Assembly: GCF_030238365.1 (NCBI RefSeq)
Contig: NZ_JASSOT010000080.1
Span: forward strand, 1-64,000
DNA from: Lelliottia wanjuensis
GTDB taxonomy: Bacteria; Pseudomonadota; Gammaproteobacteria; Enterobacterales; Enterobacteriaceae
DNA: 64,000 bases
Reading direction: 5' to 3'
Part shown: piece by piece, positions 25,953 to 34,215 of the stretch
Numbering within the stretch: position 1 is the first letter of the stretch
How the letters are laid out: every line of letters starts with the position of its first letter
Position numbers and translations under genes: made by a program
Notes under the pieces: model-generated
What the model was told of the DNA's origin: nothing
Seen by the model: only the letters and a program-made list of their open reading frames with translations
Database searches by the model: none

Positions 25953-26032
25953 ATATGCTCCGGCTTATCAGGAATCAGTCATAAGGATGGCTGTTTTTGC
26001 CGGACACAAATCATAGGCGGAAACGTTTTCGT
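25953..26032 (-). promoter_or_regulatory. pyrC promoter: PurR box and start-site-switch leader
   Basis: ACGAAAACGTTTCCGC (minus strand, 26017-26032) matches the PurR operator. A TATGAT -10 box (26010-26015) is followed seven bases later by the start region CCGG. In E. coli, starting at C when CTP is high gives a longer RNA whose 5' CCGGC pairs with the GCCGG next to the ribosome site and blocks translation. Both segments are present here (start about 25999-26003; GCCGGAGC before the ATG). Confidence 0.78.
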
Positions 26033-26061
26033 TTGCACTCATTTCCGTTAAATAGGTGTGT

Positions 26062-26084
26062 AAAAAAGGGTGCCAGTGGCGCCC
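26062..26084 (-). terminator. Terminator after yceB
   Basis: The stem GGGCGCC/GGCACCC on the minus strand (26068-26074 with 26078-26084, one G-U-type mismatch position) is followed by six U residues. Confidence 0.75.
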
Positions 26085-26090
26085 TCAGGG

Positions 26091-26651
26091 TTAATCCGTA
26101 AATGGAATAATAATTTCACCCGGTTTCACTTCGATACCCTTGGCATATTTCTTCGCCAGGGCCTCGCCTTTGCTTCGGTCTTCGCTCAGCACATATGCCG
26201 GCTGCTGGTTGAAATAGTTCCGCAGGGACTGGTTCAGATACGGCATCAGCGTTTGCAGCACCGGTTTCATTTTCTCCGGCGTCACTTCCGCGTCGACGAT
26301 CTCCATCTCCTGCAGGTAGATCGCGCCTTTCTCTTTGTTGAACACCGGCAGCGCTTTCAGCTTCAGTTTGATGTTCGCTTTCTGGCTACCGAACAGGGAG
26401 TTCATATCCAGTTTGGCATCGCCGGAGAGGGTGACTTTGTTCGGCTCCTCGCGGCCAATCTGGCTGACGAGGTGGTTCAGTACGATATGGGCATCGGCAA
26501 CGCCGGGCACGCCGATATCCTTCGAAAAGTTATTGTGTTTTTCCAGCGCCTGGTTGATTTCCTGCTCACTGACGCTGTAGTGCGTAAGCTGGTTACAACC
26601 GACCAGCAGGCCGCTGACAACGAACGCAGCAGCAATAACGATCTTTTTCAT
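26091..26651 (-). CDS. yceB: Lipoprotein YceB
   Basis: YceB is a predicted lipoprotein of 186 residues, the E. coli length, counted from the ATG at 26651. The signal peptide ends in LLVGC with the lipidated Cys at 19. The DUF1439 body (KHNNFSKDIGVPGVADAHIV) is strongly conserved. Homologues have a lipid-binding-type fold; the function is unknown. In E. coli grxB lies on the other side towards mdtH, but it is absent here. Confidence 0.92.
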   Translation of the reverse strand: MKKIVIAAAFVVSGLLVGCNQLTHYSVSEQEINQALEKHNNFSKDIGVPGVADAHIVLNHLVSQIGREEPNKVTLSGDAKLDMNSLFGSQKANIKLKLKALPVFNKEKGAIYLQEMEIVDAEVTPEKMKPVLQTLMPYLNQSLRNYFNQQPAYVLSEDRSKGEALAKKYAKGIEVKPGEIIIPFTD

Positions 26652-26778
26652 GGGGTTCCTCAACATGATGTCGGCGCTTCTGTCCTGACGCCTCAGTATG
26701 TCAGGGGGGTATACCAGTTACCAGCAGAAAAACCTGATAATCAGGGGGGGAAGAGTCCCATTCGCCCGAAATGTCTCT

Positions 26779-27987
26779 TTATGCGCCCGGCTCCAGCATC
26801 CCGCTGGTGCTGCGTTTCGGGCTGAACTGCCACCACAGGGCGATGAGGGTGATAAAGCCCACCACGCCGAGCATCATCCACGGCAGTTCAGGCTGATTCA
26901 GCGCTTTGCCCGCATCAAACAACCAGCCGCCACCGGCGTATCCCAGCGCGCCACCAAAGGCCAGACCCAGACGACTAAAGCCCATATAGCTGCCGCGAGC
27001 GCGCGGATCGGCAAGCCCGGCACTGAGGGTTTCCCGCGCCGGTTCAGCGATGATCGACCCAATATAGAAGGTGCAGATCAGGATGAAGAGCTGCTGCAGG
27101 GTGCCGACTAATCCGATCGGCATCATGCTCAGGGTCATCAGCAGCAGGCCCGCCATCAGACGATGTTCCAGACGAAAACGTTTTTCGCTCCAGCGCGCGA
27201 TAGGGTAGAGCAGCGTCAGCGACAGACAGGCTTCAATGGCGTACATCCATTTGACGGCCGCAGGCGATCCCGCGATGTCGTTAACCATAATCGGCAGCAT
27301 CAGCATGACCTGCACCGCCAGCATGTAATACCCGGTCAGCGTCAGGACGTAGGTGACGAAGCGTTTATCGGCCAGCACGCGACCCAGACCTTCGCGGACG
27401 GGGGCTTTCACCGTCGAGAGTTTCCAGGCCGGCAGCAGCCAGGCGTTAAACCCGGCGCACAGAATAAACAGGACCGCGCCGGTAGCGCACACCAGGCGGA
27501 AGTCGTATTGCAGCAGCCAGCTGCCGAGCAGCGCGCCGACGACCGCCCCAGCGCTGTCCTGCATCATCAGCAGGGAGAAAAAACGACCGCGATGCTGCGG
27601 GCGAATCAGTTTGACGACCAGCGCGGTGCGCGGCGGGTCAAACAGCGTGCCGCCAATCCCGGAGAGGAAGCAGGAGAACCACAGAAGCCACGGGTCGTGC
27701 GCAATGCCCATGGTGGCAAAGCCTGCCGCGCGCAGCAGCATGCCGGTGACAATCATCGGTTTTGCGCCAAAGCGGTCGGCAATCGCCCCACCAAACACGC
27801 CCAGCCCCTGCTGAACAAACTGACGCAACCCTAACGCAATGCCGACCATTAATGCCGCCCAGCCCATTTGATCGACAAAGCGAATGGAGATCAGGGGGAA
27901 CACGACAAAAAAGCCGAGCACGACCAGCATGTTATCGACCAACAGGAAATATTTACCCAGGCTCCGGGCCTGTGATACGCGGGACAT
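26779..27987 (-). CDS. mdtH: MFS transporter MdtH
   Basis: MdtH is a 12-helix major facilitator protein linked in E. coli to quinolone tolerance when overexpressed. From the ATG at 27987, behind the strong GGAGGGAAG ribosome site, it has 402 residues as in E. coli (MSRVSQARSLGKYFLL). Motif A-like GGAIADRFGAKP lies near residues 60-71. The upstream extension to 28032 is leader sequence that can fold into hairpins. Confidence 0.94.
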   Translation of the reverse strand: MSRVSQARSLGKYFLLVDNMLVVLGFFVVFPLISIRFVDQMGWAALMVGIALGLRQFVQQGLGVFGGAIADRFGAKPMIVTGMLLRAAGFATMGIAHDPWLLWFSCFLSGIGGTLFDPPRTALVVKLIRPQHRGRFFSLLMMQDSAGAVVGALLGSWLLQYDFRLVCATGAVLFILCAGFNAWLLPAWKLSTVKAPVREGLGRVLADKRFVTYVLTLTGYYMLAVQVMLMLPIMVNDIAGSPAAVKWMYAIEACLSLTLLYPIARWSEKRFRLEHRLMAGLLLMTLSMMPIGLVGTLQQLFILICTFYIGSIIAEPARETLSAGLADPRARGSYMGFSRLGLAFGGALGYAGGGWLFDAGKALNQPELPWMMLGVVGFITLIALWWQFSPKRSTSGMLEPGA

Positions 27988-28013
27988 CTTCCCTCCAGAG
28001 GGGAAATACACAT

Positions 28014-28067
28014 CACCTTTCGGGCTGCCCAAAAGGGAGCCTGAAGGCTTAGGTGTATATAAAGGTG
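28014..28067 (-). promoter_or_regulatory. Structured leader upstream of mdtH
   Basis: On the minus strand a CACCTTT/AAAGGTG pair (28061-28067 with 28014-28020) encloses two hairpins: AGCC-TTCA-GGCT (28038-28049) and GGG-CAG-CCC (28022-28030). A TATATA sequence lies inside the left arm. The arrangement looks like a small three-way junction ending about 26 nt before the mdtH start codon. The pairing is visible; any regulatory role is inferred. Confidence 0.4.
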
Positions 28068-28276
28068 AGCACGCTAATATTCTGCGGGGTTAGCGTCTGT
28101 TTTCCCACCCATCCAGCGACAATATTTTTTTATCAAAAGAGTGGTTTGATTCAGCTTTTTAATCGAATTTTGTGAATTCTGTGAAAAAGGGTATGTCACT
28201 GTTTTCACAGAAAGCACCGGCGCAGGTATAGTAAAGCTAACAGCTAGAGCAGAAGTGACGGGAAGGAGTGGTATCG

Positions 28277-28861
28277 ATGTTTGGCTATCGCAGTAATGTG
28301 CCAAAAGTGCGCCTGACAACAGACAGACTGGTCGTTCGTCTGGTGCATGAGCGTGATGCCTGGCGTCTGGCGGATTATTACGCCGAGAATCGCCAGTTTT
28401 TAAAGCCCTGGGAACCCGTTCGGGATGAAAGCCACTGCTATCCCTCTGGCTGGCAGGCTCGCCTGGGGATGATTGCCGAATTTCATAAACAGGGCAGCGC
28501 CTATTATTTCGCGCTGCTGGACCCGGAAGAGAAAGAGATTATCGGCATCGCCAATTTCTCGAATGTTGTGCGCGGCTCATTCCACGCCTGTTATCTCGGC
28601 TACTCCATCGGCCAGAAATGGCAGGGGCAGGGGCTGATGTTCGAAGCCCTCACCAGCGCGATACGCTATATGCAGCGCTCCCAGCACATCCATCGCATCA
28701 TGGCCAACTACATGCCCCACAATCAGCGCAGCGGCGATCTGCTGGCGCGTCTGGGGTTTGAGAAAGAAGGCTACGCGAAAGATTATCTGTTGATCGACGG
28801 CGAGTGGCGTGACCACGTGCTGACGGCGTTAACCACCAAAGAATGGACCGCAGGTCGCTAA
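28277..28861 (+). CDS. rimJ: Ribosomal protein S5 N-acetyltransferase RimJ
   Basis: RimJ is a GNAT-family enzyme that acetylates the N-terminal Ala of ribosomal protein S5; in E. coli it also helps 30S maturation and pap thermoregulation. The start at 28277 follows GGAAGGAG and gives 194 residues as in E. coli. The acetyl-CoA site QKWQGQGLMFEAL lies near residues 115-127. It is divergent from mdtH and 11 bp ahead of yceH. Confidence 0.96.
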   Translation: MFGYRSNVPKVRLTTDRLVVRLVHERDAWRLADYYAENRQFLKPWEPVRDESHCYPSGWQARLGMIAEFHKQGSAYYFALLDPEEKEIIGIANFSNVVRGSFHACYLGYSIGQKWQGQGLMFEALTSAIRYMQRSQHIHRIMANYMPHNQRSGDLLARLGFEKEGYAKDYLLIDGEWRDHVLTALTTKEWTAGR

Positions 28862-28872
28862 GGAGCTCTCTC

Positions 28873-29523
28873 ATGAAATATCAGTTAACGGCCACAGAAG
28901 CGCGCGTGATTGGCTGCCTGCTGGAAAAGCAGGTCACCACGCCAGAGCAATATCCTCTGTCAGTGAATGCTGTAACCCTCGCCTGCAACCAGAAAACTAA
29001 CCGCGAGCCGGTGCTCAACCTGAGTGAACATGAAGTTCAGGAGCATCTGGACGCGCTGGTCAAACGTCACTATCTGCGCACCGTCAGCGGGTTTGGCAAC
29101 CGCGTCACCAAGTATGAACAGCGTTTTTGCAATTCCGAATTTGGCGATCTGAAACTGAGCAGCGCCGAAGTGGCGGTGATCACCACGCTGCTGCTGCGCG
29201 GGCCGCAAACGCCGGGCGAATTACGTTCCCGCGCCGCCAGAATGCATGAGTTCAGCGATATGCAGGAGGTGGAGCAGACGCTGGAAAACCTCGCCGCGCG
29301 CGAAGATGGTCCGTTCGTCCTGCGCCTGGCGCGCGAGCCGGGCAAGCGCGAAAGCCGCTATATGCACCTCTTTAGCGGCGACGTGGAAACGCTGATTAAT
29401 GTCGTTGAAGCGGTCTCTCCCGCCGAGGATGAAACTCTCGCGGCGCGCGTTGAAGCCCTGGAAAACGAAGTGGCGGAGCTCAAGCAACGACTGGATTCTC
29501 TGCTGGCCCATTTAGGAGACTAA
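28873..29523 (+). CDS. yceH: YceH, DUF480 protein
   Basis: This 216-residue protein of unknown function has two winged-helix-like DUF480 domains (residues about 1-90 and 95-170) and a C-terminal coiled coil (ARVEALENEVAELKQRLDSL). The ATG at 28873 follows AAGGAG and matches the E. coli start MKYQLTATEARVIGCLLEKQ. It sits in a rimJ-yceH-mviM operon, 2 bp ahead of mviM. Confidence 0.93.
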   Translation: MKYQLTATEARVIGCLLEKQVTTPEQYPLSVNAVTLACNQKTNREPVLNLSEHEVQEHLDALVKRHYLRTVSGFGNRVTKYEQRFCNSEFGDLKLSSAEVAVITTLLLRGPQTPGELRSRAARMHEFSDMQEVEQTLENLAAREDGPFVLRLAREPGKRESRYMHLFSGDVETLINVVEAVSPAEDETLAARVEALENEVAELKQRLDSLLAHLGD

Positions 29524-29525
29524 CG

Positions 29526-30449
29526 GTGAGTAAATTACGCATTGGCGTGGTCGGTCTGGGCGGGATCGCGCAAAAGGCCTGGCTGCCGGTTCTCGGCGCG
29601 GCGACCGACTGGACGCTGCAGGGCGCATGGTCGCCAACGCGCGAAAAAGCGCAGCGGATCTGCGACACCTGGCGCATTCCGTATGCCGCCTCTATGGTCG
29701 ATCTGGCGCGCGACTGCGACGCGGTATTTGTTCACACCTCGACTGCAACGCACTATCAGGTGGTGAGCGAACTGCTCAACGCGGGTGTTCACGTCTGCGT
29801 CGACAAACCGCTGGCGGAAAACGTGCCGGACGCCGAGCGTCTGATTGAGCTGGCGGCGCGTAAAAATCTGACTCTGATGGTCGGGTTCAACCGTCGCTTT
29901 GCGCCTTTGTATCAGGATCTCAAAGCCCAGCTCGGCGCGGCGGCGTCGCTGCGCATGGACAAGCACCGCACCGACAGCATTGGGCCAAACGATCTGCGTT
30001 TTACCCTGCTGGACGATTATCTCCACGTGGTGGATACCGCCCTGTGGTTGACCAATGGCAACGCGCAGCTGAAAAGCGGGACCCTGCAAACCAACGATCA
30101 GGGTGAGATGGTTTATGCCGAGCATCACTTTGCGTTTGAGCATCTGCAGGTAACGACCAGCATGCATCGTCGTGCGGGCAGCCAGCGCGAGTCCGTGCAG
30201 GCCGTGACCGATGGCGCACTGATTGATGTCACCGATATGCGCGAATGGCGTGAGGAAAAAGGCAGCGGGGTGGTGACACGTCCAGTCCCTGGCTGGCAGA
30301 GCACGCTCGAGCAGCGCGGCTTTGCGGGTTGTGCGCGTCACTTCATCGAGTGCGTACAAAATCAGACGGTTCCTGAAACCGCGGGCGAACAGGCGATCCT
30401 GGCCCAGCGCATCGTGGACAAGCTCTGGCGCGAGGCGATGAGCGAATAA
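29526..30449 (+). CDS. mviM: Putative Gfo/Idh/MocA-family oxidoreductase MviM
   Basis: MviM is a predicted NAD(P)-dependent oxidoreductase of unknown substrate, named for its position before mviN (murJ). It starts with GTG and has 307 residues, as in E. coli. The Rossmann motif VVGLGGIAQKAWLP lies at residues 8-21. The family Lys is in CVDKPLAEN (about 96). Family blocks GFNRRFAPLY and LDDYLHVVDTALWL follow. Confidence 0.92.
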   Translation: MSKLRIGVVGLGGIAQKAWLPVLGAATDWTLQGAWSPTREKAQRICDTWRIPYAASMVDLARDCDAVFVHTSTATHYQVVSELLNAGVHVCVDKPLAENVPDAERLIELAARKNLTLMVGFNRRFAPLYQDLKAQLGAAASLRMDKHRTDSIGPNDLRFTLLDDYLHVVDTALWLTNGNAQLKSGTLQTNDQGEMVYAEHHFAFEHLQVTTSMHRRAGSQRESVQAVTDGALIDVTDMREWREEKGSGVVTRPVPGWQSTLEQRGFAGCARHFIECVQNQTVPETAGEQAILAQRIVDKLWREAMSE

Positions 30450-30520
30450 AAACAGTTTAATCCCTGTAACATCTGCGGATAGTAATTCGCTTAAATACGG
30501 GTAGACTAAGCGCACTTTTC

Positions 30521-30542
30521 ACGCCTGCTATGCAGGCGTTTT
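30521..30542 (+). terminator. Hairpin between mviM and murJ
   Basis: An 8-bp stem ACGCCTGC/GCAGGCGT (30521-30528 with 30532-30539) with a short T run lies 28 bp before the murJ start codon. It may end mviM transcription, or partly attenuate murJ. Confidence 0.6.
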
Positions 30543-30569
30543 GCCGTGTGGTTGTGGAAATTCACGTTA

Positions 30570-32105
30570 ATGAACTTATTAAAATCGCTGGCAGCCGTCA
30601 GCTCGATGACCATGTTTTCTCGCGTGCTCGGTTTTGCGCGCGACGCGATTGTGGCCAGGGTTTTTGGCGCCGGGATGGCAACGGACGCCTTCTTCGTGGC
30701 GTTCAAACTCCCTAATTTGCTGCGCCGTATTTTCGCCGAAGGGGCGTTCTCGCAGGCGTTTGTGCCGATCCTGGCCGAGTACAAAAGCAAGCAGGGCGAA
30801 GACGCGACCCGCGTGTTTGTCTCTTACGTCGCGGGCCTGCTGACGCTGGCCCTGGCGGTCGTCACCGTCATTGGGATGCTGGCTGCGCCCTGGGTGATCA
30901 TGGTGACCGCACCGGGCTTTGCCAATACGGCGGAAAAATTCACCCTGACGACGCAGCTGCTGCGCATCACCTTTCCTTATATTCTGCTGATCTCCCTGGC
31001 CTCGCTGGTGGGGGCGATCCTCAACACCTGGAACCGCTTCTCCGTTCCGGCGTTTGCCCCGACGTTTTTAAACGTCAGCATGATCGGCTTTGCTCTGTTT
31101 GCCGCACCGCACTTTAATCCTCCGGTGCTGGCTCTGGCGTGGGCGGTGACCGTCGGCGGCGTGCTGCAGCTGGCGTACCAGCTTCCGCATTTGAAAAAGA
31201 TTGGCATGCTGGTCCTGCCGCGCATTAACTTCCGCGATGCGGGGGCGATGCGCGTCATCAAACAGATGGGCCCGGCCATTCTCGGCGTGTCCGTCAGCCA
31301 GATCTCGCTGATCATCAACACCATTTTCGCGTCGTTCCTGGTTTCTGGCTCCGTGTCGTGGATGTACTACGCCGACCGTCTGATGGAGTTCCCGTCCGGC
31401 GTGCTGGGCGTGGCGCTGGGGACGATTCTCCTGCCGTCGCTGTCGCGCAGCTTCGCCAGCGGCAATCACGATGAATACTGCCGCCTGATGGACTGGGGCC
31501 TGCGCCTGTGCTTCCTGCTGGCGCTGCCAAGCGCCGTGGCGCTGGGGATTCTGGCGAAACCCTTAACCGTGTCCTTATTCCAGTACGGCAAATTCAGCGC
31601 CTTTGATGCCCTGATGACCCAGCGCGCGCTGGTGGCCTATTCGGTCGGCCTGATGGGGCTGATTGTGGTGAAAGTACTGGCACCGGGTTTCTATTCCCGT
31701 CAGGACATCAAAACGCCGGTCAAAATTGCGATAGTCACCCTGGTGATGACCCAACTGATGAACCTTGCGTTTATTGGCCCGCTGAAACACGCCGGTCTGT
31801 CCCTGTCGATTGGTCTCGGGGCGTGTCTAAATGCCGGGCTGCTGTACTGGCAGCTGCGTAAGCAGAAGATCTTTACGCCGCAGCCGGGCTGGATGAGTTT
31901 CCTGATTCGCCTGCTGATTGCGGTCGTGGTGATGGCGGCGGCGCTGGTGGGCATGATGTACGTTATGCCGGAATGGTCGCTCGGCACCATGCCGTATCGT
32001 CTGCTGCGCCTGATGGCGGTGGTGGTGGTGGGGATTGTGGCTTACTTTGCGACACTCGCCGTGCTGGGCTTTAAGGTGAAAGAGTTCGCTCGCCGCACGG
32101 CATAA
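30570..32105 (+). CDS. murJ: Lipid II flippase MurJ
   Basis: MurJ (MviN) is the essential 14-helix MOP-family transporter that moves lipid II across the inner membrane. From the ATG at 30570 it has 511 residues, as in E. coli, beginning MNLLKSLAAVSSMTMFSRVLG. Essential charged residues are visible in SRVLGFARD (Arg18, Arg24) and in the central cavity (NLLRRIFAEGAFSQAF). The upstream frame to 30546 would add eight residues across the hairpin. Confidence 0.97.
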   Translation: MNLLKSLAAVSSMTMFSRVLGFARDAIVARVFGAGMATDAFFVAFKLPNLLRRIFAEGAFSQAFVPILAEYKSKQGEDATRVFVSYVAGLLTLALAVVTVIGMLAAPWVIMVTAPGFANTAEKFTLTTQLLRITFPYILLISLASLVGAILNTWNRFSVPAFAPTFLNVSMIGFALFAAPHFNPPVLALAWAVTVGGVLQLAYQLPHLKKIGMLVLPRINFRDAGAMRVIKQMGPAILGVSVSQISLIINTIFASFLVSGSVSWMYYADRLMEFPSGVLGVALGTILLPSLSRSFASGNHDEYCRLMDWGLRLCFLLALPSAVALGILAKPLTVSLFQYGKFSAFDALMTQRALVAYSVGLMGLIVVKVLAPGFYSRQDIKTPVKIAIVTLVMTQLMNLAFIGPLKHAGLSLSIGLGACLNAGLLYWQLRKQKIFTPQPGWMSFLIRLLIAVVVMAAALVGMMYVMPEWSLGTMPYRLLRLMAVVVVGIVAYFATLAVLGFKVKEFARRTA

Positions 32106-32114
32106 ACGACTAAA

Positions 32115-32139
32115 GGGGAGTCACCTGCTGGTGCTCCCC
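32115..32139 (+). terminator. Terminator between murJ and flgN
   Basis: The stem GGGGAG/CTCCCC (32115-32120 with 32134-32139), extended by CACC/GGTG, is followed by GTTT. The minus-strand side is weaker. Confidence 0.65.
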
Positions 32140-32164
32140 GTTTCCCGCTTAATCGCTCGGGCGA

Positions 32165-32587
32165 TTAAATCGAAATCTTCTTCCCACCACCGCGCGAGCT
32201 GGATGTCTGGCCATTTGCGCCATACAGTCCCGGCTCCTGATGAGGTTTCAACACCTCAAGCGCCTGCTGGTTACGTTCAAGCTGCCCTTCTAACAGCCAG
32301 CCGTTATGCTGGTTGAGATCGCGCAGGTGCTGCGTTTTTTCCGTGATGGTCTGCCAGCGCTCAACGATATCGTCGTTGGCGCTGCGTCGCGGGTCTTGCT
32401 CCGCACGACGTTGCTTCTCCAGATAATCCAGAGTCGCCAGCAGCGAGCTTTTATCTTCAGTAATGCGCTGCAGGGCGCTGCCACTGACGTAGCCTGCGGA
32501 TAACTGCTGCTGCTCGGCATCCATCACCGTCTTCAGATCGTTCAGGACTACCGTCATTTGATCCAATATTTCTGACAGTCGACTCAT
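32165..32587 (-). CDS. flgN: Flagellar export chaperone FlgN
   Basis: FlgN is the cytoplasmic chaperone for the hook-filament junction proteins FlgK and FlgL, encoded in this window at 41039-43650. It has 140 residues, mostly helical, with the C-terminal substrate-binding helix region (LERNQQALEVLKPHQEPGLYG). It lies 4 bp after flgM in the flgAMN unit. Confidence 0.95.
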   Translation of the reverse strand: MSRLSEILDQMTVVLNDLKTVMDAEQQQLSAGYVSGSALQRITEDKSSLLATLDYLEKQRRAEQDPRRSANDDIVERWQTITEKTQHLRDLNQHNGWLLEGQLERNQQALEVLKPHQEPGLYGANGQTSSSRGGGKKISI

Positions 32588-32591
32588 ACGG

Positions 32592-32885
32592 TTATTTACT
32601 CTGAAGGAAGTTCTGCGTGTCCTGAATCAGCGCATCAGCAATTTTGCTGGTGTCCATTTTCAGTTCGCCGTTACGAATCGCGGTTTTCAGCGCTTCGACG
32701 CGTTCCATGTTGATATCGTTAGTCCCCGGCTGCATCAGTTTGGACTGCGCATCACTTAAGGTGACGCTGGTGCTGTTGGCCGTGGACGATTTTTCCAGAC
32801 GCGCTTTAAGGGCTGGCGCGTCGGTCGTTTCGCGAGGTTGTACAGTGCTAACCGGCTTCAGGGGCGATGTACGATCAATGCTCAT
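32592..32885 (-). CDS. flgM: Anti-sigma-28 factor FlgM
   Basis: FlgM binds FliA (sigma-28) and holds back late flagellar genes until the hook is complete, when it is exported. From the ATG at 32885 it has 97 residues, the usual length (MSIDRTSPLKPV). The N-terminal half is disordered and the C-terminal half carries the FliA-binding helices. A near-perfect sigma-28 promoter lies upstream (32945-32971). Confidence 0.96.
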   Translation of the reverse strand: MSIDRTSPLKPVSTVQPRETTDAPALKARLEKSSTANSTSVTLSDAQSKLMQPGTNDINMERVEALKTAIRNGELKMDTSKIADALIQDTQNFLQSK

Positions 32886-32944
32886 AGTGTTGTCCTCATA
32901 GAGGTTCGCGGCGTGGGCGCCTGACATCATCATTTGTTGAATAT

Positions 32945-32971
32945 TTATCGGCAGCCGCCGTGAAATCTTTA
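32945..32971 (-). promoter_or_regulatory. Sigma-28 (FliA) promoter of flgMN
   Basis: TAAAGATT, an 11-bp spacer and GCCGATAA on the minus strand match the FliA consensus TAAAGTTT-N11-GCCGATAA with one or two differences. It lies between flgA and flgM, 60 bp before the flgM start codon. Confidence 0.9.
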
Positions 32972-32977
32972 AAAAGA

Positions 32978-33637
32978 TTATAGGTTAATCAGAATAATCC
33001 CATCATTTCCGACGGTTCCGTTCACCACCTGACCTGAAGACATCCTTACTCGGGCGCTTTGGGCGACCGCAGCGTTGTTCAACGCCTGGCCTTCACCATT
33101 AATACTAAAGCCATCTCCGTTTGCTACCACCATCACGCGCTGCCCGGCTTTAATGCGCCATGCCTGGCGCAGCATCGACAGCTGAATGGCCTGACCTGGC
33201 GCGACATCGCGCAGGCTGACCGCGTCCTGTGCCTGATTAATATCAAGCATCGTTCGCGGTGGAAGCTCATCCAGACGGCCCCGTTTTAAGGCCACGTTAG
33301 CGGGCTGTAAAACGCTGCCGCGGGAGATCGGCTGAGCGGCGACAACATAATTGCCGGTCGCCTGAACCACCACCTGTAAAAAACGTTTTTCGTTATTACA
33401 GCGTGCCTGCACGTTCACGTTGCCCCACAGCTTCGCGCTGCCGCTGACGCTGAACGAAGGCTGGTCACAGGAGGGAAGAAGATTAGGCTGCGTCTTCACC
33501 GTGACCGTCACGTCATCGCTCACCCCGGCCAGCTTCTCGGCAAAAAATGCGCTCAACTGGGCGTTAAGATCCGCCGCCTGTGACAGGGGGCTTAACAGCA
33601 GTAGGGTTGCGGCAAGGCCACTTTTAAACGTCAGCAT
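32978..33637 (-). CDS. flgA: P-ring assembly chaperone FlgA
   Basis: FlgA is the periplasmic chaperone needed for FlgI to form the P ring. It has 219 residues, with a signal peptide ending near SQA (residue 21) and a C-terminal SAF domain (VAAQPISRGSVLQPANV onward). It is divergent from flgB, with a 158-bp gap expected to bind FlhDC. The gene precedes flgM and flgN. Confidence 0.95.
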   Translation of the reverse strand: MLTFKSGLAATLLLLSPLSQAADLNAQLSAFFAEKLAGVSDDVTVTVKTQPNLLPSCDQPSFSVSGSAKLWGNVNVQARCNNEKRFLQVVVQATGNYVVAAQPISRGSVLQPANVALKRGRLDELPPRTMLDINQAQDAVSLRDVAPGQAIQLSMLRQAWRIKAGQRVMVVANGDGFSINGEGQALNNAAVAQSARVRMSSGQVVNGTVGNDGIILINL

Positions 33638-33795
33638 CTCAAATTCCCGCGGTTCCTGGATTTAACACAATTCTACCCTTTAGGGTTTCCTATCAACGCA
33701 ACAAATAGCGACGCATTTTGCGTTTATTCCGTCGATAAAGCGGACGGGTTGAGATTTAAGCTACATGCTGAAATTTCGCCATCAGCGGAGGAGAC
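33638..33795. promoter_or_regulatory. Divergent flgA/flgB control region
   Basis: In E. coli this gap carries FlhDC-dependent class II promoters in both directions. The stretch GTCGATAA (33732-33739) resembles a sigma-28 -10 box but has no matching -35. I did not define the FlhDC boxes. Confidence 0.5.
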
Positions 33796-34212
33796 ATGCT
33801 CGATAAACTCGACGCCGCGTTACGTTTTCAACAGGAAGCGCTCAATCTGCGCGCCCAGAGGCAGGAAGTCCTGGCCTCTAACATCGCGAATGCGGATACC
33901 CCAGGGTATCAGGCGCGCGATATGGATTTTTCCAGTGAGCTTAAAAAAGTGATGGATCGCGGACGGGCGGAAGGGACGGGTGTTTCCCTTGCGCTGACGT
34001 CTTCACGCCATATTCCCGCTCAGGCAATGACTGCGCCTTCTACGGATTTACTTTACCGAATTCCCGACCAGCCATCCCTGGACGGTAACACCGTCGATAT
34101 GGACCGGGAGCGCACCCAGTTTGCCGATAACAGCCTGAAATATCAGGTGGGATTGACCGTTCTCGGCGGACAGATCAACAGCATGAAGACCGTCCTGCAG
34201 GGGGGCAACTAA
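33796..34212 (+). CDS. flgB: Flagellar proximal rod protein FlgB
   Basis: FlgB is a proximal rod subunit. It has 138 residues. The start at 33796 follows GGAGGAG. The N-terminal rod/hook motif QEVLASNIANADTPGYQARD (ANADTPGY) is present. It is exported by the flagellar type III system without a cleaved signal. It is the first gene of flgBCDEFGHIJ. Confidence 0.97.
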   Translation: MLDKLDAALRFQQEALNLRAQRQEVLASNIANADTPGYQARDMDFSSELKKVMDRGRAEGTGVSLALTSSRHIPAQAMTAPSTDLLYRIPDQPSLDGNTVDMDRERTQFADNSLKYQVGLTVLGGQINSMKTVLQGGN

Positions 34213-34215
34213 TTT

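Noticed and set aside
33732..33739. GTCGATAA before flgB as a sigma-28 -10 box
   Set aside because: No -35 box with 11-bp spacing is present; flgB is expected to use FlhDC and sigma-70.
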